A stretch of 64,000 bases of DNA from Streptomyces sp. CBMA29 (GTDB lineage Bacteria; Actinomycetota; Actinomycetes; Streptomycetales; Streptomycetaceae): assembly GCF_014596445.1 (NCBI RefSeq), contig NZ_MECL01000057.1, forward strand, positions 62,001-126,000, read 5' to 3'. The position numbers and the translations under genes were made by a program. This document shows positions 19,101 to 26,944 of this stretch, one piece after another (position 1 is the first letter of the stretch; each line of letters opens with the position of its first letter). A model generated the notes under the pieces. It made no database searches. It had not been told where the DNA came from and saw only the letters and a program-made list of their open reading frames with translations.

Positions 19101-20404
19101 AGGCCGAAGATGTCCAGGTCGAGCGGATCGGGATGCGGCTGTTCGTACTCGGGGGCGAGGTAGGTCTGCGCGGCGTCCTCGACGAAGCCGCCGTCCAGTG
19201 ATTCGTTCCCGAGCGACCTGAGCAGGGTGGCGTTGGTGTCGAAGTCCCGCGCCGCTGTCTGCCAGTCGGTGATGCGCAGCTCCGGCCGGGAGCCGTCAGG
19301 ACGGCACGAGACGTACACAGAGCGGGCGGAAAGCGCACGGTGGAAGAGCGAACGGTTGTGTGCGTAGCGCACGGCCTCGGCGAGCTGGCGTACCAAGTCC
19401 AGGCGCATCTCAGGCGTGAGATGGCCACCGTGCGTGTCGAGATACTGATCGAGGCGGAGGTCCGTCTCACGGTGCCGGAACAGAATGGCCGGGCCCGCGA
19501 GGTGCTCGCGGATCTCTACCGCCGCGGCGATACCGCGGTGATTGATGCCCTGCAAGACCTGGTACTCGCGCGTCGCCGCACGTGTGGTGGCCTTCTTGGC
19601 AGCGTCAGTGGGTTGCTGGCCGACAAGGTAGATCCGTACCCGACCCTCCTCTTGCACCAGGCCATCGACGCGTTTGGCCAGGCGGTCCTCCCATGACGGA
19701 CCTATGTCGAGGGGATGCGGCTGCATGCGCCACGCCTCGCCGAACCGAAGGTGGGAAGTGGACTGCCGGATGCCGATCTCCTTCAGCATGCGCGGCAGAT
19801 CACGCCGGGAGAATTCGGCGGTGATCCGGCGTTCCGGCCGCTCGGGCGCAAGACCGAGGAAGTCCTGCCAGATCCGGGGCAGTCGGCTTGCGCCGTCGTC
19901 CCGTCCGAAGACCCGCAGTCGCTGCACCTCGTCGAGCCGACTGTCAAGGTCCGTCGCCGACAGGAAGACCGCAGGCTCGATCCGCGGCAACGGCCCACGG
20001 ATCCGCAGCCGTCTGGCGGCCCATTGCAGCTGCGACTTGAGATCCTTGGACTTGGCGTCGGTGAAGTGCAGTGGGTTCTTGATGGTCCGCATGCGGTCGG
20101 GCCCGTGGAAGTTCCACGTCGCGCCGCGGTTCTCCAGCCGACCGGGATGGCTCTTGATCTCCACGAGATAGAGACCCGCGGGCACAGCGACGAGCAGGTC
20201 GCACTCGTTGATCCGGCCGGACTGTGCGGTGAAGGTGAAGGTGGCCCACGCTCGGTAGGGTTCGGCGGGCGGCATGAGGGCGCGCACATGATCGAGTGCG
20301 TCCTGCTCCCATGGGTACGGGGAGGGACTCTCCTGATTCCACTGATTCCCTGGCCCCGGCGGCGGCTCGGGCTTCGGTCTCGAGGAACTTCCCACTGCCG
20401 TCAC
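15980..20404 (-). CDS. pglW: PglW, NERD plus tandem serine/threonine-kinase protein of Pgl
   Basis: A 1474-residue protein, near the known PglW length. A NERD nuclease-related domain (residues ~33-150, VEIKSHPG around 81-88) comes first, then a degenerate kinase-like region with HRALSARSVYV (about residue 353) in place of HRD. A second kinase domain follows with an intact HRDIKPDNLG near residue 660 and DFS instead of DFG. A helix-hairpin-like linker and winged-helix-like repeats fill the C-terminal half. The start is GTG 20404, with GGAGGT six bases upstream; the frame is open further to 20608. PglW is the signalling kinase of phage growth limitation. It is divergent from the DUF2075 gene. 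Confidence 0.95.
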   Translation of the reverse strand: MTAVGSSSRPKPEPPPGPGNQWNQESPSPYPWEQDALDHVRALMPPAEPYRAWATFTFTAQSGRINECDLLVAVPAGLYLVEIKSHPGRLENRGATWNFHGPDRMRTIKNPLHFTDAKSKDLKSQLQWAARRLRIRGPLPRIEPAVFLSATDLDSRLDEVQRLRVFGRDDGASRLPRIWQDFLGLAPERPERRITAEFSRRDLPRMLKEIGIRQSTSHLRFGEAWRMQPHPLDIGPSWEDRLAKRVDGLVQEEGRVRIYLVGQQPTDAAKKATTRAATREYQVLQGINHRGIAAAVEIREHLAGPAILFRHRETDLRLDQYLDTHGGHLTPEMRLDLVRQLAEAVRYAHNRSLFHRALSARSVYVSCRPDGSRPELRITDWQTAARDFDTNATLLRSLGNESLDGGFVEDAAQTYLAPEYEQPHPDPLDLDIFGLGAVSYLILTGEPPAAQRSALRERLAADSGLRLIAVADGVSEQLDQLVFQATQADPDLRLTPVDRFIELLDQAEKENTAPEPSAVIDVDPLTAQPGQTLDGEWLVRRTLGTGATARALLVERTVEDEEGETHEQERVFKVALDEEKAERLRAEARALDEVGGGNIVQLRGGPLEICRRTLLVLEYAGEQTLGARLRSKGKLSYHELERYGNDLFTALDQLAAKGVRHRDIKPDNLGLYRREDRIWQLKLFDFSLAEVSDQDVSAGTRGYLDPFLGSVRRSRYDDYAERYAAAVTLHEMASGEKPLWGGGQTDPVANEEAELTIAGELFEPALTDGLTAFFQRVLHRDTEQRFDTLRQMRDAWYEIFRAADARRPVTTPDTVDTVAESVDAARDAAAEVATLETSLDAAGLSPRAVSVADGLGATKVRELIDIQPYIISKARGAGALVRKELNRRRKQWAAGLRDQPVPAAVPPVGEADLKASSGGGTAAEAKPTSIDEMAARLAPPRGRKGSHRSEVVRLTLGLPSETGGASPLGAWPVQKHVADRIGIQQSQVSRYHRGAIADWHDLDWLGGVRKSLVEIVEANGRVMTAQELAFKLRIQYGADSSDERWVLAQALAVVRAAVEAEAWEAEAEDGRSHEPRLAWHRREETVLVAAESLPGTDDPSTTELANYAAALGREAERLAHDEPLPGKAAVVRRLRAVSAPAGLPPLADTILVELAAAAAPTAAASPRLELYPRDLSLERALRISQIAVGVSHQNGITAQELNNRLRARFPGLGLLAPGSEPTHVELGDALRDARSALSYDPERKKFFPPPVEQAAASRTSTAATSLTRRSDVAAGPGDDPFAGTKSQLTASIRRGGFLAVTVRGVLLPGVAEALAANHDVEPVDVGSMFLGEFRRLAEERHQPWEKVLGIDARFTATGRISQGLAIYVGEVWRRVEVRLLALAAPRAVLFLHDAGFLARYWEQGGRDLLIGLQAAARRPAQSPHGLWLLIPVETRSQAPNLDGRTVECIGGDAERIHLEKEYVKALLAVGRSVD

Positions 20405-20618
20405 GGTCCGACCTCCGCGGTGTTCGTCGCCGGTACGGCGGCCCAGCATCCCGAGCTGAACCTTATCGCGCGAACCTTCGGCGGTGTCCGGGTTTATCCG
20501 GGTCGTCCTCCACCGGAACCAACTGTCGCGTGTCAGCGAGCCGCGATACCGTTCTCGCGTTGTCGCGGCCCGCCGGGCTTCCGTCTGAGGACATGCCCCC
20601 ACCCGCACGAGATTTCGT

Positions 20619-22607
20619 GTGCCGTGGGAGAAACTCTTGTCGTCCTACCTAGTACGGGAATCCGCCTCTGCGCTGGCCGAGGAGATCAAGTGGCTGCCGG
20701 GAAAGACTCACCGGCCACTCACCAAGCGACTCATAGAGTCGTACAAATTTGGACACAAGAAGAACAAGGAGCCCGGACCTTCCCTGATCGACTCTTGGGA
20801 GAACAGTCTCCCGCCGGTGATCAACGCGCTGGTCGAGGGAGGGCTGGGACAGGTCGAAGTCTTCGTGGAGTTCCGCCTGCCGCACAACAACACGGACGTG
20901 GATGTGCTGCTGGCCGGGGTGCACCCGGGCAGCCACGAACCCTCGTACGTACTGATCGAACTGAAGCAGCAGCGCGAAGCCGACACCAACTCGGAGCGCT
21001 CGGTCGCGGTGGACCTCGGGTACGACGAATGGAAACTGCACCCAGTCCGACAGGTCCAGAAGTACTGCGAATACCTGATGGAGTATAAGGCTGTCCTGCG
21101 CGGAAACCCGGAGCGCGTCGTCGGAGCAGTGCTCATGCACAACGCTCACGACGCCGACGTGCAGAGGCTGTTCGATCTGCCCGAGAATATTCATGGCCGC
21201 CTCTACACATTGGACCGGCTTGAAGCGTTTCGGAAGATGCTTCGTGCGAGGCTCGCGGCCGCTCCAGGCGGCGAAGCGGCCGAGGCACTGCTCAACTCCA
21301 AGGAGTACGAGCTCCCCAAAATCGTCGATGCCGCCACCAGTCTCCGCCTGCGAGCGTCTGAGTATTTCCCGCTCCTCGACGAGCAGGAGATGGCTCACCA
21401 GGAGGTACACGATGCGATTCGGCGTATCCAGAAGAGCGGCACCAAGGAGGTGATCATCGTTCGCGGCGGCCCCGGCAGCGGGAAGAGCGCGATCGCGCTA
21501 GAACTCTTGCGCACCCTCACGCTCGCCGGATGGGACGCCGTGCACGCCTCCGGAGCACAGGCACTCACCACGACTCTGCGTACCGAGTACGAACGCGACC
21601 CGAAACCCCGGGAGAAGGGGAAGCGTGAGCGGGCGGCCAGGCGCCTGTTCACGTACTTCATCGAGCTCGCCAAGCTCGCGCCGGACAGTCGCGACGTGGT
21701 GATCTGCGACGAGGCGCACCGGATCCGGCGAGATTCAAACGGCCAGTACACCCCGCACGAGAAACGGATCAATCCGCTGCCGCAGGCCGACGAGATCATC
21801 GCATCGGCCCGGGTGCCGGTTTTCCTGCTCGACGACTGGCAGTCACTTCGCCCCGACGAGGTCGGCACAGCCGAATATCTGGTCGGCAGGGCGAAGGCAT
21901 TGGGGCTTCACCATACAGTCATCAATCTGGGCAGCATGATGTTCCGCGCACAGGGCAGCGCGTACTTCCGCGAGTGGGTGCTCGACCTACTGAGCCTCGA
22001 CGCACGCACTCCGAAGCCGTGGGTTCCCGACGGGCGCATGCAGATCCGAATGGCAGACTCGCCTGAAGAAATGGAGGAGTTCCTCGCGGCTCGCCAGCTG
22101 GAGGGCATGCGCACACGCATGGTCGCGGGCTTCTGCTGGCCCTGGAGTAAGCCCGAAGGCGGTGTCTTGGTTACGGATGTCATCATCGGCGGTTGGAAGC
22201 GGCCGTGGAATGTAAAGCCCGGCATACACGTGCCCGATGCCCCTTCGGCGAACCTGTGGGCAACAGATCCTAGGGGAGCGGGCCAGATCGGGTGTGTCTA
22301 CACGGCGCAGACGTTCGAGTTCGACTGGGTCGGTGTGATCATCGGCCCAGACCTGGTGTGGGACGGACATCAACTGAATGTGCGGCGGACTGAGACGTGC
22401 GATCCGAAGCTACGACAGAAGGGCATCGCCGACCTTGATGTCGAGCGATGCGTCCGCAATGCTTACCACGTCCTGCTGACCCGAGGGATCATGGGCATGA
22501 CCCTGTTCGCAACGAACAAGGCCACCCAGGATGCGCTGCGAGGCTTCGTTGTCAGCACGATAAACCACCCATTGCCCAAGCCGATGCGAAAGATCGTCAA
22601 GACGTGA
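20619..22607 (+). CDS. DUF2075-type P-loop ATPase/helicase-like protein with N-terminal nuclease-like domain
   Basis: A 662-residue protein. Residues ~70-190 look like a restriction-endonuclease-like fold, with FVEFRLPHNNTDVDVLL and then VLIELKQ (the E...D/ExK spacing of PD-(D/E)XK nucleases). The P-loop GGPGSGKS is at about residues 284-291 and Walker B VVICDEAH at about 364-371. A late motif, CVYTAQTFEFDWVGVIIG, and RNAYHVLLTRG are hallmarks of the DUF2075 (Schlafen group 3-like) helicase family. The start is GTG 20619. It is divergent from pglW and is the last recognisable gene of the island. Likely an accessory defence nuclease-helicase; the N-terminal assignment is inference. Confidence 0.75.
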   Translation: MPWEKLLSSYLVRESASALAEEIKWLPGKTHRPLTKRLIESYKFGHKKNKEPGPSLIDSWENSLPPVINALVEGGLGQVEVFVEFRLPHNNTDVDVLLAGVHPGSHEPSYVLIELKQQREADTNSERSVAVDLGYDEWKLHPVRQVQKYCEYLMEYKAVLRGNPERVVGAVLMHNAHDADVQRLFDLPENIHGRLYTLDRLEAFRKMLRARLAAAPGGEAAEALLNSKEYELPKIVDAATSLRLRASEYFPLLDEQEMAHQEVHDAIRRIQKSGTKEVIIVRGGPGSGKSAIALELLRTLTLAGWDAVHASGAQALTTTLRTEYERDPKPREKGKRERAARRLFTYFIELAKLAPDSRDVVICDEAHRIRRDSNGQYTPHEKRINPLPQADEIIASARVPVFLLDDWQSLRPDEVGTAEYLVGRAKALGLHHTVINLGSMMFRAQGSAYFREWVLDLLSLDARTPKPWVPDGRMQIRMADSPEEMEEFLAARQLEGMRTRMVAGFCWPWSKPEGGVLVTDVIIGGWKRPWNVKPGIHVPDAPSANLWATDPRGAGQIGCVYTAQTFEFDWVGVIIGPDLVWDGHQLNVRRTETCDPKLRQKGIADLDVERCVRNAYHVLLTRGIMGMTLFATNKATQDALRGFVVSTINHPLPKPMRKIVKT

Positions 22608-23115
22608 GCGTGACTGCCTCACCAGCCCTGCCGATGCCGTCTCCCGCGTAGCACGTACAGCATAGGCACTGCGACCTGCCTGGCTTCCCGCTAAGGAGAT
22701 ACTCCGCTCGCACGAGTCGTCTCGTGCCACCTGGCGCATATCCGATTGTTTCGCAACTCCGTCGCATCGGTCGCCGTACGCCAACTGGACGGTTCCTTGA
22801 CCTTCACCTGGTCGACCTGGCTGATAGATCAGCGGAGTTGGAAGTCTTCCTCGAAGGGCAGCAGGCACACCAGTACGCCGCCCATGTCGGCGGGATTCTG
22901 CTGGTCGTGGTCAGCGGCGTGATCTTACGACCGGATTCTCGTATGGCGCGACAACGGATTGGTCGTCGACCGCAGTACTACCGGGAGCCCCGCAGAAGCT
23001 CCGCAGCTGAGCCCCGTTCACGGTCGGAACTCCCGTCGCGGCCATGCAGGAACGCCGAAAGGGCGGCGGCCGTGGGGCCTCGCCGCCCTTCCGGGGTGGG
23101 GTTTCGCGGGGACGG
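22608..23115. other. 508-bp gap with eroded sequence
   Basis: No complete gene is supported. On the minus strand at 22829-22924 a short coding-like stretch (ending VCLLPFEEDFQLR before a TGA) has no start codon after an upstream TAA, and looks like the 3' remnant of a lost gene. Plus-strand frames have no family resemblance. The gap marks the right edge of the defence island; no att site or tRNA was recognised. Confidence 0.5.
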
Positions 23116-23934
23116 TCAGTACGCGGAATTCACGTTGTCCATCGAGCCGTAACGGTCGGCCGCGTAGTTGCAGGCGGCGGTGATGTTGGCGACCGGGTCG
23201 TAGATGTCCCACGAAGTACCGGACACGTGGTAGGTCTTGAAGGTCGGGTCGATCACCTGGAGCAGGCCCTTGGAGGGAATGCCGTTCCGGGCGTTGATGT
23301 CCCAGTTGTTGATGGCCTTCGGGTTACCGCTGGACTCGCGGATGATGTTCTTGTGAATTCCGTTGTAGCTGGCGGGAATTCCCTTGGAGTGCAGGATGTC
23401 CAGCGACTGCTTGATCCAGCCGTCGAGGTTGTTCGAGTAGGACTTGGCGGCGGTCTGCGTCTTGGGCGCGGCGGCGGGGGCCGCCTTCTTCGCGGCGACC
23501 GGGGCGCGCTTGGTCGAGCGGTTCGCGGCGGACTTCTGCTTCGCGCGGTCGGCGGCGTCGGCCGCGGCCTTCTTCTTGGCCGCCTCGGCGCTCGCCTTCT
23601 TCTTCGCGGCGTCGGCCTGCTTGGCGGCCTCGGCCTTCTTCGCCGCGTTGGCCTGGTCGGTCTTCTTCTGCGCGGCGTCCCTGATGGACTTCTGCGACGC
23701 GAGGCCGGTCTGCGCGTTCAGGTCCTTGACCTGCGTACCGGTGGAGACCGAGAACCCGGTCGGGTTGCTCGCCGCGGTCGCCGAACCGGCACCTGCGGTC
23801 GCTTCCAGACCGGTGACGGTCAGCACGACTGCGGCAGCGGCGACAGCGCCGGCGGCCGTGAACTTGTGCTTCTTCGGCATCCGGTTGAACGCGGTGAACG
23901 TAGGGAGCTTCTTCGGGATCGTGGGGAGCTGCAT
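23116..23934 (-). CDS. Secreted lytic transglycosylase (SLT domain)
   Basis: A 272-residue exported protein. A basic N-terminus and hydrophobic stretch (AAGAVAAAAVVLTVTG, residues ~28-43) form the signal peptide. A long Ala/Lys-rich linker (residues ~80-165) that probably spans peptidoglycan follows, then a C-terminal SLT-like domain with IIRESSGNP, where the glutamate is the catalytic acid, and GLLQVIDPTF. The ATG at 23934 has GAGG 10 nt upstream; the frame is open to 24000. It would cleave peptidoglycan glycan strands. Streptomyces cell-wall lytic genes of this type are often controlled in the 5' leader, and a strong hairpin lies 68 nt upstream here. Confidence 0.88.
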   Translation of the reverse strand: MQLPTIPKKLPTFTAFNRMPKKHKFTAAGAVAAAAVVLTVTGLEATAGAGSATAASNPTGFSVSTGTQVKDLNAQTGLASQKSIRDAAQKKTDQANAAKKAEAAKQADAAKKKASAEAAKKKAAADAADRAKQKSAANRSTKRAPVAAKKAAPAAAPKTQTAAKSYSNNLDGWIKQSLDILHSKGIPASYNGIHKNIIRESSGNPKAINNWDINARNGIPSKGLLQVIDPTFKTYHVSGTSWDIYDPVANITAACNYAADRYGSMDNVNSAY

Positions 23935-24001
23935 TCGGGAATTACCTCTTCCTCCGTAGCGGACCAGTGAATTGTTAGAGGCGGGCAATTCACAGGTCAA
24001 A

Positions 24002-24036
24002 GACCCCGTCTACGGATTGCATTCGTAGACGGGGTC
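24002..24036 (-). promoter_or_regulatory. Strong leader hairpin upstream of the transglycosylase gene
   Basis: Arms GACCCCGTCTACG and CGTAGACGGGGTC (13 bp, perfect) with a 9-nt loop. In gene sense it is followed by TTTG, so it could act as an attenuator/terminator in the leader of the transglycosylase gene 68 nt downstream. I could not match a c-di-AMP (ydaO) riboswitch to the surrounding sequence by eye. Confidence 0.5.
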
Positions 24037-24127
24037 GGGAGGAGGCGTTTTCCCGTCAATACGGCAGCCGCGGCGTACTAAGCGGCTTCGTATGTGACCT
24101 ACGCCCTATCGAGGGGATCACAGGGGG

Positions 24128-24164
24128 GTGCCCCCTCTGTCGCGGTGCGTGAAAGAGGGGGCAC
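24128..24164. terminator. Hairpin terminator after the DHA2 exporter gene
   Basis: Arms GTGCCCCCTCT and AGAGGGGGCAC (11 bp) with a 15-nt loop, 71 bp downstream of the leftward exporter stop. GC-rich and without a T-tract. Confidence 0.6.
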
Positions 24165-24234
24165 ATTGTGTGTCCGTCATATGTGGCGCCGGTCACTCAA
24201 AAGCGGGTGAATCGGATGAAGCGGTCGGTGGCTG

Positions 24235-25713
24235 TCATTTCAGGCCGGTGGCCGCCTCCTCCGCCGCGCTGACCTGGGGCTTTCCCTCAGCCCCGGCCGA
24301 GGCCCCATCGACAGCGGCCGGAGCGGCAGCGGCCGGAGCGGCAGCGGCGGGGCGGAGCGTGGCCAGGACGACCACGGCTCCGGCCAGAGCGGCGACCGCC
24401 GCGTAAAGGGAGATGCGGTCCAGGCCCGAGGCGTATCCGGCCCGCAGCGAGCCGCCGCCCGAGGTCGTGTCGCGCAGCCGGGAGGTGAAGACGGCGCCGA
24501 AGACCGCGATGCCGAGCGTCATGCCGAGCTGGCGGAAGGTGTTGACGGCCGCGCCCGCCATGCCCGCGCGCTGCGGGGGCACGGCCTCCACGGCGGCCGA
24601 GACCAGGACCGGGGTGGCCAGCCCCGCGCCCACACCGACGATCGCCAGGCCCGCGAAGAGGGCGGACTGCCCGGACGAGGCGTGCACGGACAGCCACAGC
24701 ACCGCGCAGCCCGCCGCGATCAGGACGAGACCGCCGGCGATCGGCAGCCGGGGCGCGAGGCGGTGCATGTGCCGGCCCGCGACGGCCGCGGCCAGGAAGG
24801 ACGCCCCGGCCAGCGGCATCAGGGCCAGACCGCCGCGGATCGGGCTGAGGCCGAGGACGTTCTGGAGCCACAGCGAGAGGTAGACCAGGCCGCTGAAGGC
24901 CGCCGCCTGGTAGAGCAGGGCGCCGCCGAGCAGGCCGGAGAAGCTGGCGCGGCGCAGCAGCGCCAGGTCGAGCATGGGGTGCGCGGACCTCGCCTCGGCG
25001 GCGACGAAGCCGACGACGGCCAGGGCGGCGACCGCGAAAGCGGTCAGGGTCAGCGACTCGGTCCAGCCGTGCTCGCCGCCGCGGATCAGCGCGTACGTGA
25101 GCGAGGCCGCGGCGAGGGTGAAGGCGGCGGCGCCCGGCAGGTCCAGGCGTCCGGCGCCGCGCCGCCCGGCGGGCAGCACCTTCAGGGTGAGCGCGACGGC
25201 GACGACCGCGATCGGCAGGTTGACCAGGAAGATCGCCTGCCAGCCGAAGCCCTGGGTGAGCAGGCCGCCGAGGATGGGCCCGGCAGCGGCGGCGGCGCCG
25301 TTGACCGCGCCCCAGACGCCGAAGGCGGTGCCGCGGTCGCGGCCGTGGTAGGTCGCGGACACCAGCGCGGCCGAGGTGGCGAACATCGCGGCGCCGCCCA
25401 CGCCCTGCACGGCCCGCGCGGTGATCAGCGCGGCGGTGTTCGGCGACAGGGCCGCCGCCAGCGAGGCGAGGGCGAAGACGACGAGCCCGGCCGCGTAGAT
25501 CCGCCGGTGTCCGAAGAGGTCGGCGAGCGAGCCCGCCACCATCAGCAGGGCGGCCAGCGCCAGCGCGTAGATGTCCATCACCCACTGCAAGGAGGTGAAG
25601 GACGCGTCGAGGTCGGACGCCATGCTCGGCAGGGCGACGTTCACGATGGTGACGTCGACCAGCAGGATGAAGGCGCCCAGGCAGATCGCCACGAGGGGCA
25701 GCCATTTGCGCAT
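24235..25713 (-). CDS. MFS drug exporter, DHA2 (EmrB/QacA) family
   Basis: A 492-residue membrane protein with about 14 hydrophobic segments. Early motifs LVDVTIVNVALPSM (TM1) and GSLADLFGHRR (loop 2-3 motif A), and AVQGVGGAAMF (motif C-like), are those of proton-driven DHA2 exporters. The cytoplasmic C-terminus is an Ala-rich tail. The start is ATG 25713. It is divergent from a double-AsnC regulator, with a 187-bp region holding two inverted repeats, so substrate-linked control by that regulator is likely. The substrate is unknown. Confidence 0.92.
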   Translation of the reverse strand: MRKWLPLVAICLGAFILLVDVTIVNVALPSMASDLDASFTSLQWVMDIYALALAALLMVAGSLADLFGHRRIYAAGLVVFALASLAAALSPNTAALITARAVQGVGGAAMFATSAALVSATYHGRDRGTAFGVWGAVNGAAAAAGPILGGLLTQGFGWQAIFLVNLPIAVVAVALTLKVLPAGRRGAGRLDLPGAAAFTLAAASLTYALIRGGEHGWTESLTLTAFAVAALAVVGFVAAEARSAHPMLDLALLRRASFSGLLGGALLYQAAAFSGLVYLSLWLQNVLGLSPIRGGLALMPLAGASFLAAAVAGRHMHRLAPRLPIAGGLVLIAAGCAVLWLSVHASSGQSALFAGLAIVGVGAGLATPVLVSAAVEAVPPQRAGMAGAAVNTFRQLGMTLGIAVFGAVFTSRLRDTTSGGGSLRAGYASGLDRISLYAAVAALAGAVVVLATLRPAAAAPAAAAPAAVDGASAGAEGKPQVSAAEEAATGLK

Positions 25714-25758
25714 GGGTGGAACTCCGTTCGGGAGCGGACCTCGCGGGCCCTGTGGGGT

Positions 25759-25782
25759 TCGCGGACCTCATGGGGTCCGCGA
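25759..25782. promoter_or_regulatory. Inverted repeat in exporter/AsnC divergent promoter
   Basis: Arms TCGCGGACC and GGTCCGCGA (9 bp) with a 6-nt spacer, 46 bp upstream of the exporter start. Candidate binding site for the neighbouring AsnC-type regulator. Confidence 0.5.
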
Positions 25783-25798
25783 GGTCCGGCGGATCGTG

Positions 25799-25831
25799 CG
25801 GATCGTGGGGTGCAGCGGTTCCCACGATCCG
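25799..25831. promoter_or_regulatory. Second inverted repeat in exporter/AsnC divergent promoter
   Basis: Arms CGGATCGTGGG and CCCACGATCCG (11 bp) with an 11-nt spacer, 70 bp before the regulator start. Centre-to-centre distance from the neighbouring repeat is about 44 bp, four helical turns, as expected for a multimeric Lrp/AsnC protein. Confidence 0.5.
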
Positions 25832-25900
25832 TGACGGCCGGTCCGCGCCACAGCCAGCGACGCTTTGGCGGCGGAATCCGACATCCTCTAGCCTTGACCG

Positions 25901-26944
25901 ATGGAATCCGACACGACATGGGACATGCTGGAGGGACTCGACGAGCTGGACCACCGGGTCGTGCACGCCCTCCAGATCGACGGCCGGGCTCCGTTCCGCC
26001 GGATCGGCGAGGTGCTCGGCGTCTCGGACCAGACCGTGGCCCGCCGCTACGGCCGGCTCCGCACCAGCGGAATGCTGCGGGTGGTGGGCCTGACCGACCC
26101 GCACCGGATCGGTGTGACGCCGTGGTTCGTACGGGTGCGCTGCACGCCGGACGCGGCGGCCTCGGTCAGCGAGGCACTGGCCCGGCGTACCGACACCCGC
26201 TGGGTCAGCCTCATCTCGGGCGGCACCGAGATCTTCTGCCTGGTGCAGGCCGCGCTCTCCCAGGGGGACGACTCGCTGCTGCTCCAGAAGCTGCCGCGCA
26301 CACCGCGCGTGGTGCAGGTCACCGCGCAGGCGATGCTGCATGTCTTCTTCGGGCAGGATCTGAGCCCGGTGACCAAGGCGGGCTGGCTGAGCGCGGACGA
26401 GGCGCGGGCGCTGGCCGTGGAAGACGCGCAGGCCCCGGCCCCGGAGAGCACGGCGCCGTTTCCGCTGGCCCCCGACGACCAGCCGCTCCTCGACGCGCTC
26501 GCGGTGGACGGCCGGACGCCCGCCGCCGAACTGGCCGAGGTCACCGGCTGGTCGCAGACGACGGTACGGCGGCGCATGTCGGAACTGCGGGCGGCCGGGG
26601 TCCTCTACTACGACCTGGACTTCGCCCGCCGCGCGCTCCAGCCCGCGCTGCGGACGGGGCTGTGGCTGGAGGTCGAGCCCGCCCATCTGGCCGAGGTGGG
26701 GGCGGCGCTCGCCGCCCACCACGAGATCGCCTTCGCGGCGGCGACCACCGGCACGGCCAACGTCTACGCCTCCGTGAACTGCCAGGACGCCAGCGCGCTC
26801 TACCGCTACCTGACCGGACCCGTCGCCGAACTCCCCGGCATCCGCCGCGCCGAGACCTCCCCCCTGCACCGCACGATCAAGGGCGCGAGCCCCCTGCCCG
26901 CCCCCAGCGCCCGAACCCGCCTGGCAGACGCCGACCGCACCTGA
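25901..26944 (+). CDS. Double-domain Lrp/AsnC family regulator
   Basis: A 347-residue protein made of two AsnC halves. Winged helix 1 (residues ~13-65, DHRVVHALQIDGRAPFRRIG) and its RAM-like domain are followed by winged helix 2 (residues ~195-240, PLLDALAVDGRTPAAELAE) and a second RAM-like domain. Single AsnC proteins are about 150 residues, so this is an internal duplication, common in Streptomyces. The start is ATG 25901. Divergence from the exporter and the two inverted repeats between them suggest local control. The C-terminus is Pro/Ala-rich and runs into the decayed repeats downstream. Confidence 0.9.
   Translation: MESDTTWDMLEGLDELDHRVVHALQIDGRAPFRRIGEVLGVSDQTVARRYGRLRTSGMLRVVGLTDPHRIGVTPWFVRVRCTPDAAASVSEALARRTDTRWVSLISGGTEIFCLVQAALSQGDDSLLLQKLPRTPRVVQVTAQAMLHVFFGQDLSPVTKAGWLSADEARALAVEDAQAPAPESTAPFPLAPDDQPLLDALAVDGRTPAAELAEVTGWSQTTVRRRMSELRAAGVLYYDLDFARRALQPALRTGLWLEVEPAHLAEVGAALAAHHEIAFAAATTGTANVYASVNCQDASALYRYLTGPVAELPGIRRAETSPLHRTIKGASPLPAPSARTRLADADRT

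Noticed and set aside
23935..24234. c-di-AMP (ydaO) riboswitch upstream of the transglycosylase
   Set aside because: Expected from other Streptomyces cell-wall genes, but I could not place the conserved core by eye; only the hairpin is claimed.
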